A DNA stretch of 64,000 nucleotides from Viscum album (Eukaryota; Streptophyta; Magnoliopsida; Santalales; Viscaceae): contig OY728159.1 of NCBI GenBank assembly GCA_963277665.1, positions 1,020,165,343 through 1,020,229,342 of the forward strand, written 5' to 3'. Below, piece by piece: positions 46,573-57,850 of the stretch. A program made the translations under genes and the position numbers. Positions within the stretch are counted from its first letter, which is position 1. Every line of letters starts with the position of its first letter. Below the pieces are notes generated by a model, which saw only the letters and a list, made by a program, of their open reading frames with translations, made no database searches and was not told the DNA's origin.

Positions 46573-48905
46573 AAAAAAGATGATGGACAACAATCGTCGC
46601 ATGGCTGAGATGGTCATTCCACCACTAGTTCCTGTAGTGAGTATTTTATTTAATATATATATATATATTTAAATATTATATAATGTCATGTTATTAATTT
46701 TTTTTAAACATTTTTGTAGGATCCACCTCTTAGGTGGAAATTATTTTATGATAATCCTAGTTGTGGTCCCTATACTCAAGGTGTTCGTATGAGAGGCGGT
46801 GGTACGAGAGCTAGGCGATCTAGTCGGCGTACCCGATTAGACCCTGCCCCTACCACTGACATACCATCTACCCCACAATCTGATCCCAGAGTGTCGTTAG
46901 GGACACACAATATATTTAGGCCTCCCATTTTTTCACCACTCTTTACATCTGAGTCTCCTCACCTATCTTTAGAATATCTGATGATGATTCCCACTCCCCA
47001 TCCAGCATTTAGCCATCCATATATGCCATCTTATTTTACTTCTACTTCTTTATCTCTGAGCTTCTATATTCTATTTGATTTAACTCCTGCTACACTAGAT
47101 TAAGTCCCTACGGAGTATACATTGGGACTCACTCCACCTGTACATGGTGTTCCTTTAGTTTTAGCAGATCTAGTTGTTCCCATTGATCAGACTTCCATTG
47201 GTGTATTTATAGAACCCTAACAAATTTTTATGCTATTATTTATTTTCATTATAACATGTATTGATAAAATATTTATTTTTCTTTCATAACAGATACATCT
47301 ACTGATTGGAGGTGGGAGTGGGGGAGTACATGAATGTGTATAGTGTGTAATTTCCATATGCAGTTGATGGTAGACTAAAATGAATACGGTCAAATTATTG
47401 AAAAACTAGGGCAACAATGTTGGAGTTTTTTTGCGACGCTTTCCAAATACTCTGACATCATTCCTATCTGCCTTCTATTATGGATACAATCTCTAAATGA
47501 ATTCAAGGATAATACTGTGGTAGAGATATGGGTAAAAAAATCTGTTGTATTTAATGAAATAATTTTTTTTGTATTTATATGAATTAATATTTTGGTGTCA
47601 TCTTCTGTTTAATTTCCTCGATGGTGAGGGTGCACGACCAGCATGTCTAAAGGATTTAGGTGAGATTTTGAGAGCCTATAAGAACGAGTTATATATTGGA
47701 TAGTGTTATAGAGTTTTCATAGAGTTAGATGTAGTAGCTATCATGGATGATTGTCTGATAGAACAGTATTGGTAGATGATTACTCATTAGATGACTTTCC
47801 AGTTTAAGTTATTAATCACATTTGAGGTATTTAAATGAAAATTTTCATGTTCTGCTTTAATAATATCTATTTTATTATTGAATTTTATTTAGTAATCATC
47901 TGAAAGAAATAAAAAAACATTTATGCCAAAAAATACCTCAACACATTGGGACGTACTACGATGCCAGATCCGGAGCGGAAAAAGGTATGACAATTTATAA
48001 TTTTTCTTTACAACTTTCACTTTATATTATTTCCTCCAAAATTTATTTGATTGCTAAAGTATTCATATAATTTTAATTATGAAATTAATTATTGGTAACC
48101 TATTATTAATTATGGTTTCCTACATTCAATGTCATTATAGACGCAAACATTGAATATTTAAGAAATTGTGCCTCGAGAAAAATTGTTTTTCTCAAGTAGA
48201 AGGAAGAAAGATGGAAGTGTGGTTAATGAACCAACTCAGCAGAAGATTATAAGTTTTACTTTATTGATTTAAAATTTTATATCTATTTGTTAACTTAATA
48301 ATCTATTTATATTTTTAATAGGCTGCTATAGAGGCCCTTGATTCCTAAGAACCTGACAACTTTGGTCCAAATGATCACTTGCATCATGTGTTGGGAGATG
48401 AGCACCCTAGTAGAGTATGTTGTAGACCTAGGAAGAGTATAGTCCTGAAAAGGTATTTTCCATCCTCAGGTTTGAGTTGTAGTGTCATGGAGTTAGAGCA
48501 GGTTAAGGCAAAGGAAGAACGGGATGGAAAAAGGGACATAGAGATGGAAGAACGGTCTTCAAGGGAAAACACTACATTTATGAAACTGATGGAATTTTTA
48601 CATCCAACACATCCACCAGAGGCTGACACAGCTACTGATGAATATATTTCATCAATTAATTCTATATATGGTGAACCTAGTGTCATTTCTAGTGGTGGTA
48701 GAGATGATGTCTAGGAGGAGGTTGAGGTGGAGGAGGAGGGCAAGAAGGAGGATGAGGCGGAGGAGGATGCTGAGGAGGAGGCTGAGGTAGAGTACGAAGG
48801 CAAAGAGGAGGGCGTTGAGGAGGGTGGGGATGATGATGGGGATGATGATGAGGGAGGGGATGAGGTTGATGATGATAGTGATGATAGTGATGGTGATGAG
48901 GGATA
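46573..48905 (+). pseudogene. Second CACTA gene (TnpA-like, Transposase_24 type), degraded
   Basis: An ATG at 46573 begins MKKDDGQQSSHG. A GT-AG intron at 46639-46719 (GTGAGT...TTTTTGTAG) joins it to DPPLRWKLFYDNPSCGPYTQ and the arginine-rich MRGGGTRARRSSRRTR at 46789. A proline- and serine-rich linker follows to a stop at 47102. Later exons appear after an AG near 47292 and near 47895 (ERNKKTFMPKNTSTHW, resembling Transposase_24). The last frame 48379-48714 reads VLKRYFPSSG and a charged helix VKAKEERDGKRDIEMEER. After an in-frame TAG comes a tail of about 63 codons rich in Glu and Asp (to 48905). In the family this protein binds subterminal repeats. The exon model is tentative. Confidence 0.55.
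48714..48905 (+). repeat. GAG/GAT trinucleotide-rich tract (acidic tail)
   Basis: GAGGAG- and GATGAT-type codons give an almost uninterrupted run of Glu and Asp in the plus frame. The minus-strand ORF 48943-48689, rich in His and Pro, is its shadow. The purine-rich strand is the coding one. Confidence 0.75.
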
Positions 48906-49076
48906 GATTGATCTATTACATTTTTTACTGATATTACTGACATTTGATGTTTGATGATTTGTTGTGCCTGAATGAATGTGTGATTAGGTAGGTCACATTA
49001 TCTTTATTTATTTATCTATAAATAATAAAACATGACTTTATGATTTGTTGTGATTGAATATATGTGTGATTGATTC

Positions 49077-50360
49077 ACCCCTCCCCTAGACACCCCCACC
49101 CCATTGGACATCCCCCACCCTCTAGACACCCCCACCCCCTGGACACCCCCCACCACCCTGGACACCCCCACCCCTGGACACCCACACCCACTTAGACACC
49201 CCCCTACCCCACCCCCATGGACAAGCCCCCCTGGAAACCACCCCCTGGACACCCCCCACCCCCTTGGACATCCCCCACCCCCCTGTACACCCCCACCCCC
49301 TCGACACCCCCCATGGACTACCCCCACCCCCTGGACACCCTCACCCCCTTGGACAGCCCCCACACCTCCCAGGACACCCCCTAGACACCCCCACCCCCTA
49401 GAACACCCCCACCCCCTGAACACCCCCCCCCCCCACGAATACCCCCACCCCATTGGACAACCCCCCCACCCCCTAGACACCCCCATGCACCTGAACACCC
49501 CCACCCCCTGGATACCCCAACCACATTGGACAACCTCTAGACACCCCCACACCCTAGGATAACCCCACACCCCCCATAGAAACCCCCAGGACACCCCCAC
49601 CCCCTTGGACAGCCCCCCACCCCCTAAACACCCCTACTCCCCTTGGAAACCCCCCCACCCCATGAACACCCCCACCCTACCCCTTGGACACCCCCACCCC
49701 ACCCCCTGGACACCCCCCACCCCCACCCCTCCCTCACCCAACCTGGACACCCCCACCCCCTTGGATTCCTCCACCCCACACCCCTGGACCCCCCCCCCAC
49801 CCCTCCCCCACCCACCCTGGACACCCCCACCCCCTTGGATCCCCCCCACACCCCCTGGACCAACCCCACCCCCTGGACATCCCCCACCCCGACCCCCACC
49901 CCGACCCCCACCCCTCCCCCACCCACGGACACCCCCAACCCCTTGGATCCCCCCCACCACACCCCCTGGACCCCCCACCCCCACCCCACACCCCCACACC
50001 CACCCCTCCCCCACCTACCCTTGGACACCCCCACCCCCTTAGATTGCCCCCCCCCCACACCCCCTGGACCCACCCCACCCCCTGGACACCACCACCCCAC
50101 CGCCACCCCTCCCCCACCCACACTAGACACCCCACCTCCTTGTATTCCCCCCCCCCCCAAACCCCCTGGACCCCCCCCCCCCCACCCCTATGGACAGCCC
50201 TCCCCCCAACCCTTGGACACCCCCACCCCCTAGACACCCCCACCCTCTTAGACACCCCCTGGACATCCCCCCGCCCCTTGGACATCCCCCTACCCCTAGA
50301 CACCCCCACCACTTTAGACAGTCCCCAAACCCCCCTAGATACCCCCACACCCCCCTTGAA
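49077..50360. repeat. C-rich minisatellite, about 1.28 kb
   Basis: The array is made of variants of a unit close to GGACACCCCCACCCCCT (17 nt). Longer composite units of roughly 70-110 bp occur in the right half, marked by CTCCCCCACCCA then GGACACCCCCACCCC (near 49735, 49804, 49915, 50003, 50109). Because stops are rare, long ORFs appear in several frames on both strands (up to 238 codons); none is a gene. The minus strand has many runs of G and could form G-quadruplexes. Confidence 0.9.
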
Positions 50361-50368
50361 TAGCCCCC

Positions 50369-50521
50369 TTTTGGCGCATGTCCGCCTACACCCACGATAA
50401 TTCAAATAGACTAGTTAGGGTGGAATGTCCTAGGATAGGGGAGTAAAGTACACCAAGGGAACTCTTTCCATTAGATCCTAATCTTTTAAATACCCCAAAG
50501 TCAAAAATTTATCCCATTTCA
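50369..50521 (+). other. Primer-like site and short leader of element F
   Basis: TTTTGGCGCATG at 50369-50380 follows the LTR end and keeps the TGGCGC start of the tRNA-Asp type primer site common in Athila and Tat elements; the remaining bases are changed. About 140 bp of leader follow before the gag ATG. Confidence 0.55.
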
Positions 50522-51800
50522 ATGGATGGTCTTCAAAGAAACCATCTCATAAACCCGGGTGGGAACCAAAATGGAAATCCAAATGAGGCAGCCCCAAACT
50601 TGGGGAATGTAATCGATCAAACCATAAATGAATACCTCATAAATTCCTATACCAATTCCCCCTCATGCATTAGACACAATTCCCTAGGAGATTCCAACTA
50701 TATCTTTAAACCCCATGTCCTAAACCACCATCCCACATTCCATGGAATGGAGTCTGAGGTGACCTACCTTCACGTTAAGGAGTTCAATGACATTGTAGAA
50801 ACCATGTGTCCCCCACATCAATTGGAATCATCTAAGATGATGATATTTCATTTTTCATTAAAGTATTGAGCTAAAAATTGGATAAAAAATTTGATACCAT
50901 CATTCATCAACTCTTTGGACCAATTATAAAGAGAATTCTACAAAAAATAATTTCCCCACCACAAAACAATTGCACTTAAAAAGAGAATCCAAAACTTTTT
51001 TGAAAAAGAGGTAGAGTCATTCTATGAAACATGGGATAGGTTCAAAGACACCCTAAAAATGGTTCCCCATAATGGTTTTTATATACTTTAACAAGTGAGA
51101 ATTATTTATGAAGGGTTGGGCTCGAGGACCAAACAATTCATTGACATGATGTGTAATGGAATATTTAAAAACAAATCCCTAAATGATGCTTATGAGTATC
51201 TGGAAGGCCTTGCTGAACAAAACCAAACATGGGGAACTTCACCTTATTCTAAAAATCCACAAATAACTACTATAATTCATACACTTAGAGAAGAGGAAAT
51301 CCTTTGGGATAAACTCACATCACTTTCTAGGAATTTTGAAGAGATAGACCTTAGGAAAGTCTATGAAATCCAAACTGTAGACCCTGTTTGCACAATTTGT
51401 GACAAAAATGACCATAAGACAAAAAACTTCCCAACCATTCTATCCATCAAGGAGTTTCTTTTAGGAGGACACCCAGTAGAATTAAATACTTTGAACTTTC
51501 AAAAGCCTCAATACCAAAACACCTTCAACCCAAGTTATAATGACCACCCTGGCTTCTGCTGGAAAGATAACCAACAACCTAGACAACCACAAGGACCAAA
51601 TCCCTACCCTACACAAAATTTCCAAAACCACAAATAATTCAAACCCCAACCAATAAAATACCAAAATTATCTTGTCCAATACCAACAAACCATCCAACAA
51701 CCAAAGTATCCTCCAAGGATAAACCAACCAACACAAGACCCCACTCAATATGTCCCTCTTCCAATACTTGAACAGTTGTGTAAAAAAATGGATAAAATGA
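50522..51800 (+). pseudogene. gag: Gag of element F (degraded)
   Basis: The ATG at 50522 opens a frame of 115 codons: an Asn-rich N-terminus, then FHGMESEVTYLHVKEFNDIV, like LRPHFIGLPSEDP-type plant gag starts, ending at a stop at 50867. Across stops follow FFEKEVESFYETWDRFKDTL near 50998-51056 and VRIIYEGLGSRTKQFIDMM from 51095. The second frame 51095-51637 carries DAYEYLEGLAEQNQTW and ends in a zinc-knuckle remnant (CTICDKNDHKTKNF, where the last Cys is Phe or lost) and a Gln/Pro/Asn-rich tail. It would be the particle protein of Athila. I chose this start from its distance to the LTR end. Confidence 0.8.
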
Positions 51801-52070
51801 AATCAGAATTCTACTCCCTAAAAAAAGAACTTTAAACCATAAAAACTAGAAAGGAAACCAAGACTACTCAAGCAATACCATCCTCAAATTTAAGGGGAGA
51901 GTCAAGTTGCACTCAAACAACTCTTGAATGACTAAATTTTGTGACAGTTTTGAGAAGTGGGAAATCAACTAAGAAACCTGAACAAATAAGTCAAAAACCA
52001 TGTGAAGCTTAAAAGTCTAATGAAAATTCAAATGAACCACATGATCAAACCGAGGAAAATGATAAAAATG
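51801..52070 (+). pseudogene. Linker between gag and protease of element F
   Basis: Coiled, lysine- and glutamine-rich residues can be read (LCKKMDKMKSEFYSLKKEL, then VTVLRSGKSTKKPEQ). The second resembles the TLRSGK motif before protease in Athila elements. Stops at about 51833, 51930 and 52010 interrupt it. Confidence 0.6.
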
Positions 52071-52790
52071 TGAAAGAAACAACCCTTCAACAAACAATCC
52101 CACAACCAACACCATTTCCTCAATGCATGAGGAGGAAACCCTATCCTGAATTGAATGAAACATTGAGAGAAATATTCTCACAATTCAAGTTGAACATTCC
52201 ACTCCTAGATGCTATTCAAACCATTCATGCATACTCAAAGTTCCTTAAAGACCTCTTCACATTTAAAAGGACATTTTCACATAAGAACCAAGTCCTTATA
52301 GCAAAAAATGTTAGCACAACAATCTAAGGAACCCTTCCACCAAAGATGAAAGACCTAGGATGTCCTTAAATCAATGTTGAACTAGGAGAGAAACAAGTTA
52401 CCAAAGCCTTGTGTGACCTAGGTTCCAGTGTCAATATTATTCCCCATGTTGTGTACTACCAGTTAGGCCTGGAATATCTCCAACCCACATATGTCACACT
52501 TCAACTTGTTGATCGTAGCATTAGGGTTCCAAAGTGGGTTTTAAAGGATGTTCTGGTAAAATTAGAAAACTTCATCTACCATTATGACTTCATTGTCCTT
52601 GACAACAATCCTAAATTAGGAAACTAGGTATAAACACCAATCATCCTTGGTTTTCCCTTCCTTGCAACAATCAACTCTGTTATCCATGTCTGAAATGGGA
52701 ACATGACCATCACCTTTGGAAACATGAGTCTATACTAGAACATATATAATGAAATCTCACAAATAGGGGATGATGAGTAAATTCATGAAG
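52070..52790 (+). pseudogene. Aspartic protease region of element F (degraded)
   Basis: The frame 52070-52327 reads LREIFSQFKLNIPLLDAIQ and YSKFLKDLFTFKR, the typical stretch before Athila protease. The frame 52409-52627 has CDLGSSVNIIPHVVYYQLGL; the catalytic motif is DLGSS, matching family D-x-G-S. It continues with PTYVTLQLVDRSIRVPKWVL, DVLVKLENFIYHYDFIVLD and, across a stop, PIILGFPFLATINSVI. The protein would cut the polyprotein. Stops at 52325 and 52626 break it. Confidence 0.82.
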
Positions 52791-53104
52791 TAAATATGAT
52801 CGGAATCATTGATAATGAATCTATAAAACATAAAAGGAATATTTGAGGAATGTTTAAGTCAAGATGAGATTAATTTCCTTTGTTCACATGAAGGAAGTTT
52901 ATCTCCTTGGCTAGAATCACTTTCAGATTGCTCCTGTGATGAAATCTTAAGGCCAAAAATCTGTGAAATATTTCTAGAAACCACATTCATAGAGACCACT
53001 CAAAATTCCTTCCCTAAATATGATCAAGAAAATTTAGTAGCTGAAACTTCTACATGTGTAGAATCAATCCTATATGAAACTCTAAAAAAGAAATTGATCT
53101 TGAG

Positions 53105-54665
53105 CCAATGTCCCAATATTCTATTGAAATTTTGAACCAACCTGATCTTCAATTGAATAAACTTCCCTCTACCCTAAATTATCCCTTCCTAGTAGAAAAT
53201 GTAACAAATCCTATTTTCATTTATTCTTATCTTCAAGATGATCATGATAGGATTCTTATATATGTCCTTAGGAAACACAAGAAATCCATTGGATGGACCC
53301 TATCTAATATTCCTATGATTATCCCACTTATTGGGACTCACAGGATTGTTCTGGAATCTGATTCAAGCCTTGTAGTCAACCTCAATGGTGACTCAATCCT
53401 AATCTCATGGAATTAGTGAGGAAGGAACTTCTGAAATTGTTAAAAGCGGGTATCATCTATCCCATAGCTGAGAGTGAGTGGGTGATCCCAATCCAAGTGG
53501 TTCCCAATAAGGAAAGAATCATAGTGATAACCAATAAGGATGGATAGATTCTTCCAACTAGGGTGAGTAGTGGCTGGAGAGTCTCATCGACTATAGGAAG
53601 CTAAACGCATTTACCAAGAAGGACTATTTCCCCTTACCATTCATTGAACAAGTCCTTGAGAGAGTGTAAGGCCATTACTTCTACTCTTTCTTATATGGGT
53701 ACATGGGGTACAATCAGATTGATGTATCCTTAGAGGATCAAGGGAAGATTACATTCACCTATCCATTTGGCACCTTTGCCTTCAAACTCATGCCCTTAGG
53801 TTTATGCAATGCCCCTGGAACCGTACAGTAGTGCATGATGGGAATATTCTCAGACATGGTATGGGATTTTCTAGAGGTCTTCACAGATGAATTCTCTATA
53901 TTCGGGGATACATTTGAGGGATGTATGAGGAATGTGGAGAGAGTCTTTTCAATATGTGAAGAAAAGAATTTGGTCCTAGATTGGGAAAAATTCAATTTCA
54001 TGGTTAAAGAGTGACTAGTTCTGGGTCATCTGGTCTCAGGTAGGGGGGTTGAAGTTGATAAATCCAAGGTTGACTCATTTGTGACCTTCCATCACCCAAA
54101 ACTGTCAAGTAAGTGAGGTATTTATTAGGACATGTTGGTTTATATAGAAGGATCATTATGAATTTTAGCTCTATTTCTCGACCACTTTGTTCTCTATTGG
54201 TGAAAGATGCACCATTTTTATAGACAGAAAGCTATGAGGAATCATTCTATAAACTCAAGTCAGCTCTTATCTCCCAACCTATCATGAAATCTTCAAATTT
54301 GAATATTATTTTTAAGCTCATGTGTGATGCAAGTGACTTAATTTTAGGAGCAGTATTCGGACAATAGTGTAAGAAAAATCCATGTGTCATTGCTTATACA
54401 AGAAAATAATTAAAAGATGCACAAATCAACTACACAACCACTGAGAAAGAGTTTATTACTATTGTTTTTTCCTAAGATAAATTTCAGTCCTATCTCTTAG
54501 GATCACCCATCATTGTCTTCACTGACCATTCAGCCCTGAAATACCTTTTCCAAAAACATGATGTCAAGGCTAGACTGATTAGGTGGGTCCTTATCTTACA
54601 AAAATTTGACCTCACAATCAAGGAACAAAAGGGTGGCGAAAATGTTGTAGCTAGTCACCTCTTTA
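53105..54665 (+). pseudogene. pol: Reverse transcriptase and RNase H of element F (degraded)
   Basis: The frame 53108-53416 reads LPSTLNYPFLVEN and LRKHKKSIGWTLSNIPMI, the N-terminal RT region of Athila. Across shifts follow YPFGTFAFKLMPLGLCNAPG near 53758-53817 and the catalytic strand LEVFTDEFSIFGDTFEGC near 53870-53920, with TDE where the family has MDD, so one catalytic Asp is Glu. RNase H has MCDASDLILGAVFGQ near 54320, INYTTTEKEF near 54425 and FTDHSALKYLF near 54517-54550, ending near ENVVASHLFRME. It is inactive. The minus ORF 54001-53759 is a shadow. Confidence 0.85.
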
Positions 54666-54667
54666 GG

Positions 54668-56003
54668 ATGGAATTCAAAGACAACTCAAATCACCTTTCT
54701 GTGTCTAATCCATTCCCTAATGAACACCTATACTCTATGAGTGACTACCCTTGGTATGCCGACATAGACAACGTCTTAGTTACAGGAGTCATTCCAAAAT
54801 TCTTAAGGACTCAAGCTCAAATTAAATTCCTTTCTGATGTAAGGCACTATGTTTTTTATGATCCACACCACTATAAGTTTTGCCTTGACCAAGTCATTAG
54901 GAGGTGTGTCCCAGAATCTGTACAAGAGTCCATCCTTAAATTTTGTCATAGTGAGGATTGTTGAGGACACTTTTCCTCTAATAAAACTTATGATAAGGTT
55001 CTTTAGTGTGGTCTCTTTTGGCCCACCCTCTCAATTGACTCATACACATTTTTTCAAAGCTATCCTAAGTGTCAAAAAGTTGGGTCCATCACAAAAAGGA
55101 ATCAAATTCCACTCATTCCCATCTTAGTGGTTGAAATATTTGATTGTTGTGGAATTGATTTCATGGGTCCCTTTCCAAACTCTAGGGGATATATGTACAT
55201 CCTTTTATCTATAGATTATGTATCCAAATGGGTTGAGGCCATTCCTATAAAATTCAATGATCATAAAACTATGATTAAATTTATCAAGTAAAACATACTC
55301 TCTAGATTTGGAATTCCTAGGGCTATCATTAGTGATCTTGGAACTCCTTTTTTCAATATTCCATTCTCAAATCTAATGGAAATGTATGGAATTGTTCACA
55401 AAGTTTCCACTACATACCACCCACAGACCAATGGTCAAGCTAAGTTAGTGAATAGGGAGATTAAGAAAATTCTTGAAAAAATTGTCAACCCCTCTAGGAA
55501 AGATTGGTCTGAGAAACTCATGGATTCCCTTTGGGCATATCATATAGCATTAAAAACCATCCTTGGAATGTCACCATATCGGTTGGATTATGGAAAATAA
55601 TTCCATTTACCTGTTGAAATTGAGCACAAGGAATTTTGGGTAATCAAAAAAATGAATTTTGACATTTCTTTGGTTGAGGCAAAGAGGAAATTAGATCTTA
55701 ATGAACTTGAGGAACTTTGGACAGAGGCTTATAAAAATTCAAGGATAAATAAAGCAAGAGTTAAAGCCTACCAATATTGGAATCTCAAAGATAAACACTT
55801 TGAACTAGGAAAATTTGTGCTCTTATATAGTTTGAAACTTTATCTACACCTGGGAAAGTTATGGTCTAGATGGTCAGGTCCATTCATATTGCATCAAGTG
55901 TACCCCCATGGTGCAGTAGAGATTTAGGATCCCACAAGTGGTCAAATTTTCATGGTCAATGGTCATAGGTTAAAACCATTCATTGAATCATTAAATAAAA
56001 AAT
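54668..56003 (+). pseudogene. Integrase of element F (degraded, core readable)
   Basis: The frame 54668-54964 carries PWYADIDNVLVTGVIP and the zinc-binding end (YDPHHYKFCLDQVIRRCVPE). The core shows CGIDFMGPFPNSRGYMYILL near 55150-55203 with the first catalytic Asp, AIISDLGTPFFN near 55325 with the second, and HPQTNGQAKLVNREIKKILE at 55418-55477 with the catalytic Glu. DRLWAYH-type residues follow (MDSLWAYHIALKT). The end reads GKLWSRWSGPFILHQVYPHG near 55850-55910 and VNGHRLKPFIE. A complete catalytic triad is present, but stops at 54962, 55289 and 55598 break the frame. The HRLK...F end is typical of Athila. Confidence 0.87.
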
Positions 56004-57842
56004 AAATAGAGGTTTAGTTCACTAATCTAACCTATGAACCAGAAAAAAATTGATATATATAGGATCTATGTCGGGATAACGACGTTAAACAAAAGCATTT
56101 CAAGGGAGGAAACCCTTGGTTTTTATGTTTCCAATCTTTTTGAATCATCATTATTTTTCAAATAGTATTAATGAATCATTTTTATATTTAAATATATATA
56201 TATATATATACTATTGGCCTTCTCTTCTATTATGAGTATGGATGGGTATGAAAGGGGAGTGCCATATTCTTCTATGTCATGTGGTGTGATCCTTGAGTAA
56301 TACCTTACCTTGAAATTTAAAAAGAAGACAATGTATCATCACTTAATTTTATTTTTATGTGTTTGAAGGTTAAAAAAATAAAATAATAATAATAATAAAA
56401 TTAAAAGGCCACATCGTAGGTTGTGGTTAATACCCCGTCACAACTGGTGAAGCTATAGGGACTCAAACATGGGACCAAAGGAAGACAGGGGACATGCTTA
56501 CCACTGACCTATAGCTTATAGTTCTTTCTTATTCTACAAGTTTTGTATATATACTTATATTTTACTTTTATTTTTTATATGAATATATATATATATATAT
56601 ATTTGTTTTTTTTTCTTTCTTTTCTTTTTTTACACTAGGGAATTCTCAGAGTGACATGGAGATCAAGGGATTAAAAGTGAGCAGCAAGACTTTCAACTTC
56701 ATCCACCAGGTGACTTCATTCCATGATCCTTGTTTTCAATTTCCTTTTTAAACTCTCATTATCTACCTCTACCCCCTTCTAATTTTTTTCTTTAAACACT
56801 AGGGACAGTGTTATTTTATGTTGGGGGAGATAAAATAAAAAAATTGATTTTGTGTCAAAAAAAAATGTTTTGAAAAAAAGTGTGCCTTAATAGAAGGAAG
56901 AAATTTCTTTAACCTTGAACATGATAATAGACATTTTAAACCTTGAAAATGAATATCAAATAATTTAGCATGCCCTAATTATGATTTTAATCCATGTATA
57001 TTTCATGATCATAGATTTTGGAAAGTGTGGTTGTCTGATGTGATATTTCAGTGTTTATATTTTCATCTAAATAAAAAAAGAATCAAAACGCTCGTCCTTT
57101 GGATAGTGGGGTATTATTTTGAGTTCATGGGATCCCCCAAATAAATATCATAGGATTGGTAATCATTTTAGTTTTAATATGAGTATTCAAAAAAACAATA
57201 AATGTGTGCGTAGAGCAATGAAATGACCTAATGTGTGGCTTTCAGCACTTGGGGATCATGACTCCATAGTTGTCTAGCCTAGAGTTAGTAATTTTATCTC
57301 TATTTATGGTAATTTAAATTTTTTTTTGACTGAGTTAACTCGATATGATGCCCGAGTATGTGGGATTCACTTGGTGCCCTAAGGTCTTTGTGCCTGGGAG
57401 TCATTGGAAACGTCTCACTATAGGGGTTAACTATTTTGAGTGAAATTTCAATTACCATGGAAAAATTGCAAAAAAAACTAAAAAAAATAATAAAACAATA
57501 AAAAAATTTGAATACTCATCTTAATATTGAAATTTTATTCCACATATCACTTCCATCATTTCCCCTTGAATAAAGATGAACCCCCATGTCTACTGCGATG
57601 CACAACACATCATCAGTCTTAATTGATATTGGATGAAATATGGAAAAGAATTTGAAAAAAGGAATGGACTTGGGATTCAAATATTCTTATGAAACTACAT
57701 TGTATTAAAATATTTTTATGGGTTTCATTATTGTTTTATATAAGTGTTTTTGGTGATCATTGTGTATTAAAATGTTTTTGGAAAAGGTAATTTGAATTTC
57801 ATATTGTTGAGATACATTTTGATCGGGAATAGAAAATCTCAT
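56004..57842. other. Post-integrase spacer of element F
   Basis: About 1.8 kb without a sustained frame separates integrase from the LTR, as is usual in Athila and Tat elements. It holds AT microsatellites at about 56193-56211 and 56581-56602, the tRNA-like hairpin at 56451-56518 and, near 56811-56835, the words GGGACAGTGTT and TTGGGGGAGAT, which resemble the internal purine-rich motif common before Athila LTRs. No envelope-like ORF is seen. Confidence 0.6.
56451..56518 (-). ncRNA. tRNA-like or SINE-like sequence (minus strand)
   Basis: On the minus strand the segment opens AAGCTATA and closes TATAGCTT, which can pair as an 8 bp acceptor-like stem. Between them lie AGGTCAGTGGTAAGC, close to a tRNA A box, and TGTTTGAGTCCC, close to a B box. 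The spacing is that of a tRNA. I cannot assign an anticodon with confidence, and no poly-A tail or target duplication is seen. It may be a tRNA-derived fragment, a decayed SINE head or part of element F. Confidence 0.4.
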
Positions 57843-57850
57843 GTAGGGGG
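57843..57850 (+). other. Polypurine tract of element F
   Basis: GTAGGGGG directly precedes the LTR start TGTGATTTGCC. The site sets the left end of the 3' LTR. Confidence 0.65.

Larger units (their letters stand above)
41616..50360 (+). mobile_element. CACTA (En/Spm) DNA transposon, borders uncertain
   Basis: The coding content is that of a CACTA element: a TnpD-like transposase with Transpos_assoc, Transposase_21 and DUF4218/DUF4216-type regions (42505-45915), then a second gene with introns and an acidic tail (46573-48905). Both outer sides have repeats of one type in opposite orientation: G-rich at 41616-41682 and C-rich at 49077-50360. They could be the subterminal repeats typical of CACTA elements. 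I could not find the CACTA terminal bases or a 3 bp target duplication, so the exact ends are not fixed. Confidence 0.72.

Noticed and set aside
42505..48905. CACTA element as an active transposon
   Set aside because: The transposase has several frameshifts and stops and the DVMH aspartate is Asn; no intact terminal repeats were found.
48384..48943. Minus-strand ORFs including a His/Pro-rich one
   Set aside because: They are shadows of the second CACTA gene and its acidic GAG/GAT tract.
49016..50405. Long Pro/Thr/His-rich and Gly/Val/Trp-rich ORFs (up to 238 codons) on both strands
   Set aside because: They are translations of the C-rich minisatellite, which lacks stop codons in several frames at once. 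No start context, domain or codon bias supports a protein.
56004..57842. Possible envelope-like gene in the Athila spacer
   Set aside because: No frame of useful length, no transmembrane segments; only AT-rich spacer and a tRNA-like hairpin are seen.
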